Below the pieces are notes generated by a model. That model ran no database searches, was not told the DNA's origin, and saw only the letters and a program-made list of their open reading frames with translations. From NCBI RefSeq assembly GCF_038002345.1, contig NZ_JBBOCJ010000001.1, forward strand, positions 1,674,001-1,738,000: DNA of 64,000 bases, given 5' to 3'. The DNA comes from Paenibacillus sp. FSL M7-0420. Lineage in GTDB: Bacteria; Bacillota; Bacilli; Paenibacillales; Paenibacillaceae. Position numbers and translations under genes: made by a program. Below are positions 43,578 to 53,169 of the stretch, piece by piece; positions within the stretch are counted from its first letter, which is position 1; each line of letters starts with the position of its first letter.

Positions 43578-46120
43578 TGTGCAGCTCCTTCGGGGGAAGA
43601 GGTGGTTGCTTTGGCGGTAACCTCAAGGGAATAGGCCTGGCTGGCGAGCTCTGTCCGCACTCCCTGGAATTCATCGTAGAATTTAAGGGCATAGGTGCCG
43701 GAGCTCAGATTTTTGAACAGGACGCTGGTAAGGGTCGTAGAATAAGAATTGTTTGTTCCCAGGGTCAAGTCGGTGCCGAGCATCAGTGCTTTCTCATGAG
43801 ACTGTCCATAAGGATCTATAACCTGAAGGATGAGCTTATGCTGGTAAGCGCCTGTCTGATAGGTAGTATCCTGATTGAGATTGTAATTGAACGTCACTGC
43901 AATGCTGCTTGCACCCTTGGTGAGTTCCCCTGTAGAGCTGGTAACTGCCAGTGTATAAGGGAAGAGGGGGACAGAAGCCAGATTGGTCAAAGGGGTAACC
44001 TCTGCCGGTGTCAGTGTCAGCGCTGCCGTATTCACGTATCCCGTCGCAGCCGTTCCTGCGGCAGTCAGCTTGCCATCCGCAATCGCCTGGCTGATATACA
44101 GCTGAAGACCTGCGGTGTCCAGTGTGGCCGGGACTTTCGCCCAGAAGGTAACCAGTGTTTTGCCTTCAGGGCTGGTCGACAGCTCGGACTGGTTGGCGGT
44201 TGCTTCAAAATATTGCCCGTCAGCAGTCCTGAACTGCCCGTACAGACGGGCCAGATCTGCCTGCCGGACTTCGTCGCTGTTCATTTCCACTTCGCTGTAC
44301 ACCAGGTTCGAGCCGGTTCCTGTATACAGGAGGGTGGAACGTTCCTTCACGGTGGCTTTTTTGCCGGTGGCTGTGATCTTGAAGGCTTCCCCTGCAGCCA
44401 GCGGCGCTACACTCTTAACGGTACTGTCGCTTGTACTGAGAGAGAGGAATTGCGACACTTCTGTACCCTTGGTCTCCTGGAGGATGAGCTTGACTAGCCT
44501 GAAATCCAGAGTGTATGGAATATGGCCTTGAACCGTTATTTGAGTGCTGGCACCAGGGGCAAGGACTGAAGAGCTGTTGTCCGTATAAGTCTGCGAAGAG
44601 GAGCTGAGATCCTTCTGATCCACCAGGAGTATTCCTGTAAAAGCAGGCAAAGTAATGGTCTTGGACGTTGCATTGCGTATCGTTAGTACAGCCTGTACCA
44701 GATCCTCGCTGCCCCAAGGCAGACGCAGCAGGGAGTCCAGAGAGACAGCGAAGATACCATAGGTATTGGTTACGCTGGTCTCGGCAGCGAGATGAATCTG
44801 GCTCTCCGGCGTATAAGGGATGCGGAAATAGGCCACAGGCAGCGTTACTTTATCCGCGCTGGCCGCAGGAGCAATCATTTGCAGCTCCAGCGAATTCTGA
44901 GCCAGCTCCAGCGGAACATTCGCGCTCAGCTCAATCAGCTTCTCTTCCAGCGGCTTCAGGGTCAGGCTGCTCAAGGCAGTGGCCGTCACCGGGAAGCTAT
45001 AGCCTTCCGCCGACTTGACGTTAAGCTCATAAGCAGGCAAAGTGACCGCTGTGCTGCCGGTATTTTTCACCCGGAGCTGATAGCTCCAGACGCCATTCCC
45101 GTTATCCGCATGCACATTTGCCTTCAGCAGCTGCATATCCACATTATTGCTGCCGATGGAGACCTTCTTGGTGTAGCCTGCCGCTACGGTGAAATCTGCC
45201 GTTACCGCAGCCGGAAGAGCGTAGGAAGAGACAGGCAGGTACAGCTTGAGTCCTTCATCCAGCTTGGCGATCTGCAGCGTCATCCGGGTGACATTCATGT
45301 AGGAGGGAATCTCGGTCATATAATAGAGCGTCTTCTTCTCCTGAGGCTGAAGCTTGAATTCGGGGCTGCTGTCATCCAGCGTAAGCGTGAAGACAGAGCC
45401 GCCCGAGGATTTCAGGTACAAGGTATAGCCCGGATCTGTAAGCACTTTGTTACCTAGATTGGTTAGGCTAAGCCCGACCTTGGCATAGACTTTACTGTTA
45501 TATTTGTAGATTTGCACGGATTCGGCTTTGGTGCCGGCTGTAATACCGCCGAGTTCGACCTTTCGGGTCTCCCCTATCAGGGAAGACAGTGAGTAATTGG
45601 AAGGAATCGTGAACGTGCCTATACGCTGTTCATAATTAGCGGCGCTGAAATTCCAGCCGTATATGTTGATATTGAGTCCTTTGACTGAGGCGGCAGTTCC
45701 AATATTCGCATAGTATGTAAGACTGGTGCTTTGTTTAGCAGGGATTTTCTTGACCGCACTGTCTGCGCTGACCGGAATTCCTTTAATGATGCTGCCGCCC
45801 ACAGTTACAACTTTGGAGAAATAGTCCGCCAGATTGACGCTGCTGCCGGCAGTGTTGGTATAGGTAAGCGTGTAGGTGAGAATATTACCGCCGGTTTGGC
45901 TCTGAATCCCTACATGGCTCAGCTTCACCTGAAGCGCGGTGCCGAGCTTGAGCGCACTTAGACCGTTAAGTGTGGAGACTTCCGTGACCGCGCTTGCTGC
46001 TGTGGCAGCCGTTGAACCGGATGAAGCGGCATAGGCCGTGGTTCCCGTGCTGCCTGCGGTTTGACTTGCGGCAAATGTGCTGAGCAGCAGCAGAACAAAT
46101 GCTTTTTTTCGTGTAAGCAT
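43574..46120 (-). CDS. large secreted protein of unknown function
   Basis: This 848-residue protein has a clear Sec signal (MLTRKKAFVLLLLSTFAASQ, cleavage likely near residue 31 after TAYA). The mature part is Ser/Thr/Leu-rich, with few Cys, and looks like several beta-sandwich modules: segments such as YTLTYTNTAGSSVNL, YQLRVKNTGSTAVTLPAYEL and AVLTIRNATSKTITLPAF recur in similar form. I recognise no catalytic motif, sortase signal or S-layer repeat. AAGGAGG precedes the start. Its stop overlaps the adaptor start by 4 bp, so it is the first gene of the export operon, either as cargo or as an extracellular component. Confidence 0.85.
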   Translation of the reverse strand: MLTRKKAFVLLLLSTFAASQTAGSTGTTAYAASSGSTAATAASAVTEVSTLNGLSALKLGTALQVKLSHVGIQSQTGGNILTYTLTYTNTAGSSVNLADYFSKVVTVGGSIIKGIPVSADSAVKKIPAKQSTSLTYYANIGTAASVKGLNINIYGWNFSAANYEQRIGTFTIPSNYSLSSLIGETRKVELGGITAGTKAESVQIYKYNSKVYAKVGLSLTNLGNKVLTDPGYTLYLKSSGGSVFTLTLDDSSPEFKLQPQEKKTLYYMTEIPSYMNVTRMTLQIAKLDEGLKLYLPVSSYALPAAVTADFTVAAGYTKKVSIGSNNVDMQLLKANVHADNGNGVWSYQLRVKNTGSTAVTLPAYELNVKSAEGYSFPVTATALSSLTLKPLEEKLIELSANVPLELAQNSLELQMIAPAASADKVTLPVAYFRIPYTPESQIHLAAETSVTNTYGIFAVSLDSLLRLPWGSEDLVQAVLTIRNATSKTITLPAFTGILLVDQKDLSSSSQTYTDNSSSVLAPGASTQITVQGHIPYTLDFRLVKLILQETKGTEVSQFLSLSTSDSTVKSVAPLAAGEAFKITATGKKATVKERSTLLYTGTGSNLVYSEVEMNSDEVRQADLARLYGQFRTADGQYFEATANQSELSTSPEGKTLVTFWAKVPATLDTAGLQLYISQAIADGKLTAAGTAATGYVNTAALTLTPAEVTPLTNLASVPLFPYTLAVTSSTGELTKGASSIAVTFNYNLNQDTTYQTGAYQHKLILQVIDPYGQSHEKALMLGTDLTLGTNNSYSTTLTSVLFKNLSSGTYALKFYDEFQGVRTELASQAYSLEVTAKATTSSPEGAAQ

Positions 46121-46258
46121 GTAATTTCCTCCTTGTATGATCTCTTAAGGGAAAATATCAACATTGACTGAATGTCCGCTGAAAAAAAAGCCGTCAAACC
46201 GCGCTGAAGCTTAAAGGGAGCTTAAAAGAAGATAAAAAATAAGCGGAAGGTGCGCGGC

Positions 46259-46287
46259 TTGTCAAACGGGCAGTTTTTGCATATAAT
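46259..46287 (+). promoter_or_regulatory. promoter of the pheS T-box leader
   Basis: TTGTCA and TATAAT are separated by 17 bp. Transcription would start near 46294, giving a leader of about 380 nt before pheS. Confidence 0.8.
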
Positions 46288-46319
46288 AGATGGGCATATC
46301 TTCCCAAGTGGAGGATCGA

Positions 46320-46640
46320 AGTGCAGAGGTTATAATCCGCATACATGCAATGATGGAGAAGAGTACGCAGTGCCTGGCTTACAGGGAGGAAGCGCCGTAG
46401 ATTGAGAGCGTTTCTAAGAGAGCAGAGCTGCCGAAGTTCACTCCGGAGCAGTTCCCTGAATGTGCTTGAAGAGCGCTAGTAGGGGGGACCGGCCGCAGAC
46501 CGTTATTTCTGTATAAAGTGAGACAGGTCTTTGCCGCACCGAAAGAGGGAATATTGCTCTTAAGGGAAGCGTACGGCCGTCTAACAAGGGTGGTACCACG
46601 GTCTTTTCGTCCCTTTACCGGGAGGAAAGGCCTTTTTTTG
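46320..46640 (+). promoter_or_regulatory. T-box riboswitch of pheS (Phe)
   Basis: The T-box core AAGGGTGGTACCACGG at 46586-46601 is followed by an intrinsic terminator (stem about 46600-46632, seven T at 46633-46639). Upstream lies a stem I region with purine-rich bulges. Phe codons TTC occur at 46437-46439 and 46452-46454; I cannot decide which is the specifier without folding. Uncharged tRNA-Phe should stabilise the antiterminator and turn on pheS. The 556-bp gap holds only this element and its promoter. Confidence 0.92.
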
Positions 46641-46676
46641 TTGAACAATATGAGATTTGAGGGGGCAGTACAAGCC

Positions 46677-47711
46677 ATGAAAGACAAATTGGAAGCACTG
46701 AAGGCTGAGGCGCTGACGAAGCTGCAGGCGGTAAACGATCCGCAGATTCTGAATGACCTTCGTGTCAAATACCTTGGCAAAAAAGGCGAGCTGACAGAGG
46801 TTCTGCGCGGTATGGGCGGACTAAGCGCGGAGGAGCGTCCGGTGATCGGCCAGGTGGCCAATCTGGTGCGCAGCGCCATTGAAGAGGTGATCGGCGCCAA
46901 GCAGGAGCTGTTCCAGCAGCAGGAGACAGAGAGCCGTCTGAATGCGGAGAAGGTCGATGTAACCCTGCCGGGCCGCGGCCTGCCGCAGGGCGGCATTCAT
47001 CCGCTGAGCCGGGTGATCCAGGAGATCGAGGATATTTTCATCGGCATGGGCTTCCAGGTTGCAGAAGGACCAGAAGTGGAGACGGATTATTATAACTTCG
47101 AGGCGCTGAACCTTCCGAAGAACCATCCGGCCCGCGACATGCAGGATTCCTTCTATATCACGGAAGATATTCTGATGCGTACCCAGACCTCGCCGGTACA
47201 GGTGCGTACCATGCAGGCCATGAACGGGGAGACTCCGGTCAAGGTCATCTGTCCGGGCAAGGTGTTCCGCCGTGACGACGACGATGCGACCCACTCCTTC
47301 CAGTTCCATCAGATTGAAGGCCTGGTGATCGGCCGCAATATCCGCATGAGTGACCTCAAGGGTACCCTGCAGCAGTTCACCAAGGAGATGTTCGGGCCTG
47401 CGGCGGGCATCCGCCTGCGCCCAAGCTTCTTCCCGTTCACCGAGCCTAGCGTTGAGGTGGATGTAAGCTGCTTCAAATGCGGCGGCGAAGGCTGCCGTCT
47501 CTGCAAGCAGAGCGGCTGGCTGGAGATTCTCGGTGCCGGTATGGTGCACCCGAATGTGCTGCGGATGGGCGGATATGATCCGGAAGAATACAGCGGCTTC
47601 GCGTTCGGCATGGGCGCTGAGCGGATCGCGATGCTGAAATATGGTATTGATGACATCCGTTATTTCTACACGAATGATATGGGCTTTGTGAAGCAATTCA
47701 AGGGTATTTAG
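46677..47711 (+). CDS. pheS: phenylalanine--tRNA ligase alpha subunit
   Basis: This 344-residue catalytic subunit charges tRNA-Phe. It has an N-terminal coiled coil (about 1-85) and the class II core: motif 2 region [23 protein letters not shown] and motif 3 [19 protein letters not shown] Cys cluster C-x-x-C..C-x-x-C ([12 protein letters not shown]) is inserted, as is normal in this family. ATG 46677 gives the B. subtilis length; longer frames run back into the T-box. It pairs with PheT as an alpha2-beta2 enzyme. Confidence 0.98.
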   Translation: MKDKLEALKAEALTKLQAVNDPQILNDLRVKYLGKKGELTEVLRGMGGLSAEERPVIGQVANLVRSAIEEVIGAKQELFQQQETESRLNAEKVDVTLPGRGLPQGGIHPLSRVIQEIEDIFIGMGFQVAEGPEVETDYYNFEALNLPKNHPARDMQDSFYITEDILMRTQTSPVQVRTMQAMNGETPVKVICPGKVFRRDDDDATHSFQFHQIEGLVIGRNIRMSDLKGTLQQFTKEMFGPAAGIRLRPSFFPFTEPSVEVDVSCFKCGGEGCRLCKQSGWLEILGAGMVHPNVLRMGGYDPEEYSGFAFGMGAERIAMLKYGIDDIRYFYTNDMGFVKQFKGI

Positions 47712-47808
47712 GGATTTGGCGGGTGTGTGCGGGGGCGGGACGGATATTGTTAAGCCGGAGGGATGACGGCAGTGCTAATTAAATGACTGCGATTGAAGGA
47801 CCGGAGGG

Positions 47809-47921
47809 GAATTTTGGAACTGTAGGAGCGGTAGCGTCCGCCTTTAGGATTGGATTTCTACTGCGGCCGGCAGTGTAATCAGGAAATTCAATCCTAACAG
47901 CGGCCGGAAGTCCAAAACTTC
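47809..47921. repeat. nested inverted-repeat element between pheS and pheT
   Basis: Outer arms GAATTTTGGAACT (47809-47821) and AAGTCCAAAACTTC (47908-47921) enclose inner arms TTAGGATTGGATTTC (47844-47858) and GAAATTCAATCCTAA (47883-47897), which pair at 14 of 15 positions. GCGGCCGG occurs twice inside. CTGTAGGA occurs at 47820 and again just outside at 47923. Nothing else is visible in the 341-bp pheS-pheT gap. Confidence 0.65.
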
Positions 47922-48052
47922 TCTGTAGGAACACTGCAATGCAGAATTTTGTTGCGCGAAGTTGACGTGGGCTTGTTTATATCCGCTTCCGCGCCCCGGC
48001 GCAGGCCGGCATGGAGATCAATACATCTGAAACAAAAAGGAAGTGTGCGATT

Positions 48053-50497
48053 ATGAAAGTATCAACCGCCTGGCTGGCCGATTATATATCGCTGGAAGGG
48101 GTGACCGCAGATGAGTTGGCGGATAAAATCACCACCGCCGGCATTGAGATTGACGGAGTAGAACGCCGCAACAAAGGGATTTCCGGGATTGTGACCGGCT
48201 ACGTGAAATCCAAGGAGAAGCACCCGGACGCCGATAAGCTGAACATCTGTATCGTCGATGCAGGGCAGGGTGAGGATCTGCAGATTGTCTGCGGAGCTAA
48301 GAATGTCGCAGCGGGCCAGAAGGTTCCGGTCGCGCTGGTAGGCGCCAAGCTGCCGGGCCTGGAGATCAAAAAAGCCAAGCTGCGCGGCGTGCTGTCGCAG
48401 GGGATGATCTGCTCGGCCAAGGAGCTGGGCCTGAACGACAAGCTGCTGCCCAAAGAGCTGCAGGAGGGCATTCTCGTGCTGCCGGAGCAGACCGAGGTGG
48501 GCCAGGATATTCTCAAGCTGCTGGGTCTGAATGACGAAATCCTTGATTTCGACCTGACGCCGAACCGTTCCGACTGCCTGAGCATGATCGGTGCCGCTTA
48601 TGAAGTAAGCGCAGTGCTGGGCCGTGAGCTGAAGCTGGCTGATCCGGCGGCAGAGCTCGTGGAAACGGGCGGGAAGGCTGCGGACTCCATCACGGTTACC
48701 ATTGAGGACGAGGCATTCTGCAGCCATTACGCCGTGCGTTATATTGCCGGAGTGAAGACCGCGCCGTCCCCGCTGTGGATTCAGAACCGCCTGATGGCGG
48801 CCGGGGTACGTCCGATTAACAATATCGTAGACATCACCAACTATGTGATGCTGGAATACGGACAGCCGCTGCATGCATTTGACGGCGGGCAGGTCCAGGG
48901 CGGAACCATCGGTGTACGGTTTGCCCATGAAGGGGAAGGACTGGTTACCCTTGACGGACAAGAGCGCAAGCTGGAGCCGCAGATGCTGGTGATTGCAGAT
49001 GGCTCAGGTGCCATTGGCCTGGCCGGAGTGATGGGCGGACTGTCTACAGAGGTTACCGCAGACACCGTTAATATCGTACTGGAATCAGCCAGATTCGATG
49101 GCGGAACAGTACGCAAGACCTCGCGTCAGCTGGGTCTGCGCTCGGAAGCATCCCAGCGGTTCGAGAAGGAAGTCGACCCGAATGCAGTCATCCCTGCACT
49201 TAACCGTGCGGCTGCCCTGATTGCCCGGTATGCCGGAGGAATGGTGCATGAAGGAATTGTTCAGGCCGGCAGTATCGCTGGTCAGGAGAAGGTGCTGCAC
49301 TTATCGCTGGAGAAGCTGAACCGCTATCTTGGCACGGAGCTGTCGCTGCTGGAAGTGAAAACCCTGTTCGGACGTCTGCACTTCAAGTGTGGTGATGCGG
49401 CCCAGGGAATCGTCGAGGTCGAGGTTCCGACACGGCGCGGAGACATTACCCAGGATGTGGATCTGATAGAAGAGATCGCCCGCTTGTACGGCTACGACAA
49501 CATTCCGACCACCCTGATCGAAGGCACTACGACGCCGGGCGCGCTTACCAGACAGCAGTCTCTGCGCCGCGAGCTGCGACGCCTGCTCTCGCTCGGCGGG
49601 TATCAGGAGGTTATGGGCTATTCCTTCATCCAGCCGGAGCAGAGCAAGCTCTTCCCGATCCTGGCGGAAGGCAGGCAGTCTGTGAAGCTGGCGATGCCGA
49701 TGAGCGAGGAGCGCAGCGTGCTGCGTACCAGCCTGCTGCCGCAGCTGCTGGAGATTGCCCTCTACAATACGAACCGCCGCCAAGGCGATCTGGCGTTATT
49801 CGAAATCGGCAACGTCTTCTTCACGGAGGAAGAAGTCCTTACCCGCCAGCCGAGTGAGCTGCCGGTACTGGGGCTGCTGCTGAGCGGAACACGTGCACCC
49901 AAGCAGTGGAACGTGACTGCTGAGCCGGTGGATTTCTTCGACCTTAAGGGTGCGCTGGAGACTGTATTTGCGCATCTGGGCCTTACAGATCGCGTAGTCT
50001 ATGAAGGGGATGCGCCTGAAGGCTATCATCCGGGACGCTCCGCTTCCATCTATCTGCTTCAGGCAGAAGGCCGTGTGAAGATCGGTTCGATGGGGCAGCT
50101 TCATCCTGAGCTGCAGCGCCGGATGGATCTGGAGGATACGTACGTATCTGAAGTTCTGCTGCAGCCTCTCTATGATGCGGCACGCGCCCAGCTGCAGTAC
50201 AGCGAGCTTCACCGCTTCCCGGGCATGGAGCGGGACATTGCGGTGGTAGTGGATGACGCGGTTCCGGCAGGCGACCTGATCGCGGCGATCCGTGAGCATG
50301 GCGGCACATTGCTGCAGAATGTGCAGGTATTCGATATCTACACAGGAGGCAAGATGGAGGCGGGCAAGAAGAGTGTTGCCCTGTCGCTCGTGTACCGTCA
50401 TACCGAGCATACGCTGACAGACGAAGAGGTTGTGGAAGTGCATGACAAAGTGGTCTCTGCGCTTGAACAAACTTTTGGTGCAGAATTAAGAAAATAG
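48053..50497 (+). CDS. pheT: phenylalanine--tRNA ligase beta subunit
   Basis: This 814-residue subunit recognises tRNA-Phe and edits mischarged tyrosine. It shows the N-terminal tRNA-binding OB domain (about 40-150, VDAGQGEDLQIVCGAKNV), the B3/B4 editing domain (about 210-395), the B5 domain, the catalytic-like core and the C-terminal anticodon-binding domain (FPGMERDIAVVVDD onward). ATG 48053 matches the family start MKVSTAWLADYISLEG. It is separated from pheS by an unusual 341-bp spacer and is followed by a terminator. Confidence 0.97.
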   Translation: MKVSTAWLADYISLEGVTADELADKITTAGIEIDGVERRNKGISGIVTGYVKSKEKHPDADKLNICIVDAGQGEDLQIVCGAKNVAAGQKVPVALVGAKLPGLEIKKAKLRGVLSQGMICSAKELGLNDKLLPKELQEGILVLPEQTEVGQDILKLLGLNDEILDFDLTPNRSDCLSMIGAAYEVSAVLGRELKLADPAAELVETGGKAADSITVTIEDEAFCSHYAVRYIAGVKTAPSPLWIQNRLMAAGVRPINNIVDITNYVMLEYGQPLHAFDGGQVQGGTIGVRFAHEGEGLVTLDGQERKLEPQMLVIADGSGAIGLAGVMGGLSTEVTADTVNIVLESARFDGGTVRKTSRQLGLRSEASQRFEKEVDPNAVIPALNRAAALIARYAGGMVHEGIVQAGSIAGQEKVLHLSLEKLNRYLGTELSLLEVKTLFGRLHFKCGDAAQGIVEVEVPTRRGDITQDVDLIEEIARLYGYDNIPTTLIEGTTTPGALTRQQSLRRELRRLLSLGGYQEVMGYSFIQPEQSKLFPILAEGRQSVKLAMPMSEERSVLRTSLLPQLLEIALYNTNRRQGDLALFEIGNVFFTEEEVLTRQPSELPVLGLLLSGTRAPKQWNVTAEPVDFFDLKGALETVFAHLGLTDRVVYEGDAPEGYHPGRSASIYLLQAEGRVKIGSMGQLHPELQRRMDLEDTYVSEVLLQPLYDAARAQLQYSELHRFPGMERDIAVVVDDAVPAGDLIAAIREHGGTLLQNVQVFDIYTGGKMEAGKKSVALSLVYRHTEHTLTDEEVVEVHDKVVSALEQTFGAELRK

Positions 50498-50510
50498 CAG
50501 GAATTGTGCA

Positions 50511-50556
50511 AAGCCGCAGCGAATCCATTTAGAAACAGAGATTCGCTGCGGCTTTT
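50511..50556 (+). terminator. Rho-independent terminator after pheT
   Basis: AAGCCGCAGCGAATC pairs with GATTCGCTGCGGCTT, followed by TT and CT. Strong 15-bp stem. Confidence 0.92.
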
Positions 50557-50612
50557 CTGTACCCTTGTGAAGTGCGGAGGAACATGCAAATAAATGCAGT
50601 AGACGCGTGCTT

Positions 50613-50642
50613 TTGCCAAAGGTCAGGAAATCACGCTACAAT
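50613..50642 (+). promoter_or_regulatory. promoter of the zapA fusion gene
   Basis: TTGCCA and TACAAT are separated by 18 bp, about 60 bp before the GTG start. Confidence 0.6.
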
Positions 50643-50701
50643 AGGAGTAAGAGCAAAGAAACCAACTTAGAATCCGCACACATACAAAGGAGGGCACAAC
50701 T

Positions 50702-53020
50702 GTGGCTATGGACCGGACCCGTGTCGCCGTGGAGATATACGGAACTTCCTACAAGCTTGTCGGAAGCAGCACAGAATATATGAAGCAGGTCGCCCGTCAT
50801 GTCGATGAGCATATGCGTGCAATATCGAAATCACATTCCAGACTGGATACGCCGCGGATTGCGGTGCTTACAGCTGTACATATGGCAGAGCAGGCAATCC
50901 AGGTTCAGGATTTCAAGAATGAGCTGAATATGCTGACCGGTGAACGTACCGAGCTGCGAGTAGAGGTGTCACGCCTTCAGGAAGCGCAGCGTGAACAGCA
51001 GGAAGAATATGAGAAGCTGGAAGCGGCAGCGAAGGAAGAGGCGGCGCGGTTGATTGCCGCTGCCGAAGAAGAACGCTCAAGGCATCTGGAGCAGCAGGAG
51101 CAGGAGCGGCAGCTGCAAGCCCAGCTGCTGGAGGAAGAGAAGCAGGCTGCGGCCGCCGCCCGCGAGCAGCTGGTGCAGGAGCTGAAGACACGCGAGGAGG
51201 AGCTTAAGGCGCTGCGCCAAGGTCATGCAGCAGAGCAGGCTGCAAGCCGTGAGACGGCGCGGCAGGAGCTGGAAGCCGCAGAAGCCATGCGGCTACAGCA
51301 GCTGGAAGAGTTGAAGTCTGCCCATCAGCAGGAACTGGAGCAGCTGCGCGAGACGCTGATCCGCGAGAAGACAGAGACGTTGTCTGCCCTGGAGCAGGAG
51401 CTGCATGAGACGCGGGAGTCGATGGGCAGCGAGATCGTGGAGATCCGCTCCACGCTCAGCAAGGAGCTGGCTGATACCAAGGCCGCGCTCACGAGTGAGC
51501 TTACCGGGGAACGGGAAGCGCTTGAGAAGGAGCAGGCCAAGAACAAGGAGCTGCGGCAGTCCCAGGGGACGCAGGAGCACCGGCACAAGCAGCAGCTTCA
51601 GGAGCTGGAGAAGCAGCTTGGGGAGCTGCGCGGCGGAACCGGGCAGCTCCAGTCCCGGCTGCGGGCGGCGGAAGCCGGGCTGAAGGGCGAACGCGATGCG
51701 CGGCTGACGCTGCTGGCGCAGTACGAAGCTGTGCTGAAGCGGGAGGAGCAGCTCGGGGAGGAGCTGCGGCTCGCGGCAGAGGGGGCGGAGCAGCATAGCG
51801 CCGAGCTGGAGGAAGCTCGCCGGCGCTATGGGGCTGTAGAGAGCGAAGCGGCAGAGCTGCGCGGCGCGCTGCAGGAGAAGGCGGACAAGCTGAGCACGGC
51901 GCTTGAGGAGCTGCACACTGCTACGGAGCTTGGCAATCTGCTGAACGATGAACTGGAAGGGCTCCGCCAGCGTTATGAGCTGACGCAGGAAGAGGCGGCA
52001 GCTCTACGCACATCGCTGCGTGAGACCGCAGACAAGCTGAGCACGGCGCTTGAGGAGCTGCACACCGCTACGGAGCTTGGCAATCAGCTGAACGATGAGC
52101 TGGAAGGGCTCCGCCAGCGTTATGAGCTGACGCAGGAAGAAGCGGCAGCACTGCGCACATCTCTGCGGGAGACCGGGGACAAGCTGAGCCGGACGCAGGT
52201 CGAATTCGACCGCACGGCCGAGGAGGCTGCTTCCTGGCAGGAGCGCGCCAATAAGCATATGGAGGATATCGGCGAGCTGGAGATGAAGCTTCTGGAAGAA
52301 GGGGAGAAGTCGGCAGCACTGCAGCGTGAAGTGGAGACCCTGCGCGGACAGGCAGACGGCATGGTTCAGCAGCTTGATCAGGAAGCGCGGCTTCGTGCCG
52401 AAGCGGAGCAGGAGCTTACCGTTCAGCAGGAGGCGGCAGAGACAGCCCGCAAGGAACTGGCAGCGCTGCGCGGCCGTTACGAGGAGCTGATCGCCCAGTA
52501 CGACGAGATTCTGCAGGACGGGGAGCAGCTGAAGGAACGCTGCGAGCTGCTGGAAGCTGAAGGCGAGGAAGCTGCGCGGCGAATGGAAGAGCTGTATGAG
52601 GCAGGCCGTGAAGCTGCCGCTGCGTCGGCGGAGCAGCAGGAAGCACTCCGCGAGACCCGGGAGTACGAAGCTACCTGGAAGCAGAAAGCTGAGGAGCTTC
52701 AGCAGCGCGAGCAGCAGTGGAACGAGCAGGAGGCACAGCTGCGCGAGGAGATAGAGATCTGGCAGCAGGAGGCCCGGGAAGCCGAGGCCCAGGCGGAAGC
52801 AGTCAGCCGCTCGCGCACTGAGGCAGCGCAGCAGCTGGATGAAATCGGCGAGAGCTATGAGATGGTCCAAGGCCAGCTGCGGCTGGTTCAGGCCCAGTTC
52901 GAGCTGCAGCAAGGGGAGCTGGAGAAGCTGTCCCAGGAGCATCGCAGCCTGCAGGCGGAATATGCCAAGCTGCAGAGTGAATATAATGAATGGATTCAAC
53001 TGATCGAACAGGACAGTTGA
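50702..53020 (+). CDS. zapA: ZapA-domain protein with very long coiled coil
   Basis: This 772-residue protein begins with a ZapA domain (about residues 5-95: RVAVEIYGTSYKLVGSSTEY, then ARHVDEHMRAI and IAVLTAVHMAEQAI). ZapA is normally 85-110 residues and bundles FtsZ at the division ring. The other 680 residues are one Glu/Gln/Leu/Ala-rich coiled coil with almost no Cys or Pro. Residues 394-442 and 443-491 are near-identical 49-residue repeats, and a third begins at 492. GTG 50702 follows AAGGAGGG by 7 nt. Position after pheT matches zapA synteny in Bacilli, so a divisome role is inferred. Confidence 0.85.
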   Translation: MAMDRTRVAVEIYGTSYKLVGSSTEYMKQVARHVDEHMRAISKSHSRLDTPRIAVLTAVHMAEQAIQVQDFKNELNMLTGERTELRVEVSRLQEAQREQQEEYEKLEAAAKEEAARLIAAAEEERSRHLEQQEQERQLQAQLLEEEKQAAAAAREQLVQELKTREEELKALRQGHAAEQAASRETARQELEAAEAMRLQQLEELKSAHQQELEQLRETLIREKTETLSALEQELHETRESMGSEIVEIRSTLSKELADTKAALTSELTGEREALEKEQAKNKELRQSQGTQEHRHKQQLQELEKQLGELRGGTGQLQSRLRAAEAGLKGERDARLTLLAQYEAVLKREEQLGEELRLAAEGAEQHSAELEEARRRYGAVESEAAELRGALQEKADKLSTALEELHTATELGNLLNDELEGLRQRYELTQEEAAALRTSLRETADKLSTALEELHTATELGNQLNDELEGLRQRYELTQEEAAALRTSLRETGDKLSRTQVEFDRTAEEAASWQERANKHMEDIGELEMKLLEEGEKSAALQREVETLRGQADGMVQQLDQEARLRAEAEQELTVQQEAAETARKELAALRGRYEELIAQYDEILQDGEQLKERCELLEAEGEEAARRMEELYEAGREAAAASAEQQEALRETREYEATWKQKAEELQQREQQWNEQEAQLREEIEIWQQEAREAEAQAEAVSRSRTEAAQQLDEIGESYEMVQGQLRLVQAQFELQQGELEKLSQEHRSLQAEYAKLQSEYNEWIQLIEQDS
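51881..52174 (+). repeat. 147-bp tandem duplication inside the zapA fusion gene
   Basis: Two in-frame units begin at 51881 and 52028, and the start of a third lies at 52175. Spacing is 147 bp (49 codons). The copies differ at few positions, which suggests a recent duplication. Confidence 0.85.
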
Positions 53021-53169
53021 ATGGCGGATGCATCACAGGAAGAGCTGTTGTAAGCAGGAATGCTTAGAACGGCTTTTTCTGCTGTGCAGGGACGGGGGAC
53101 GGATTCCTCCTTAGGGGGACTGCAAGGGAGGGTTGCTGCTCTAAAGTTGGCTGGAGTGATTTAGTGGAC

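Noticed and set aside
46518..46676. N-terminal extension of PheS
   Set aside because: It would translate through the T-box and its terminator; family length fits the start at 46677.
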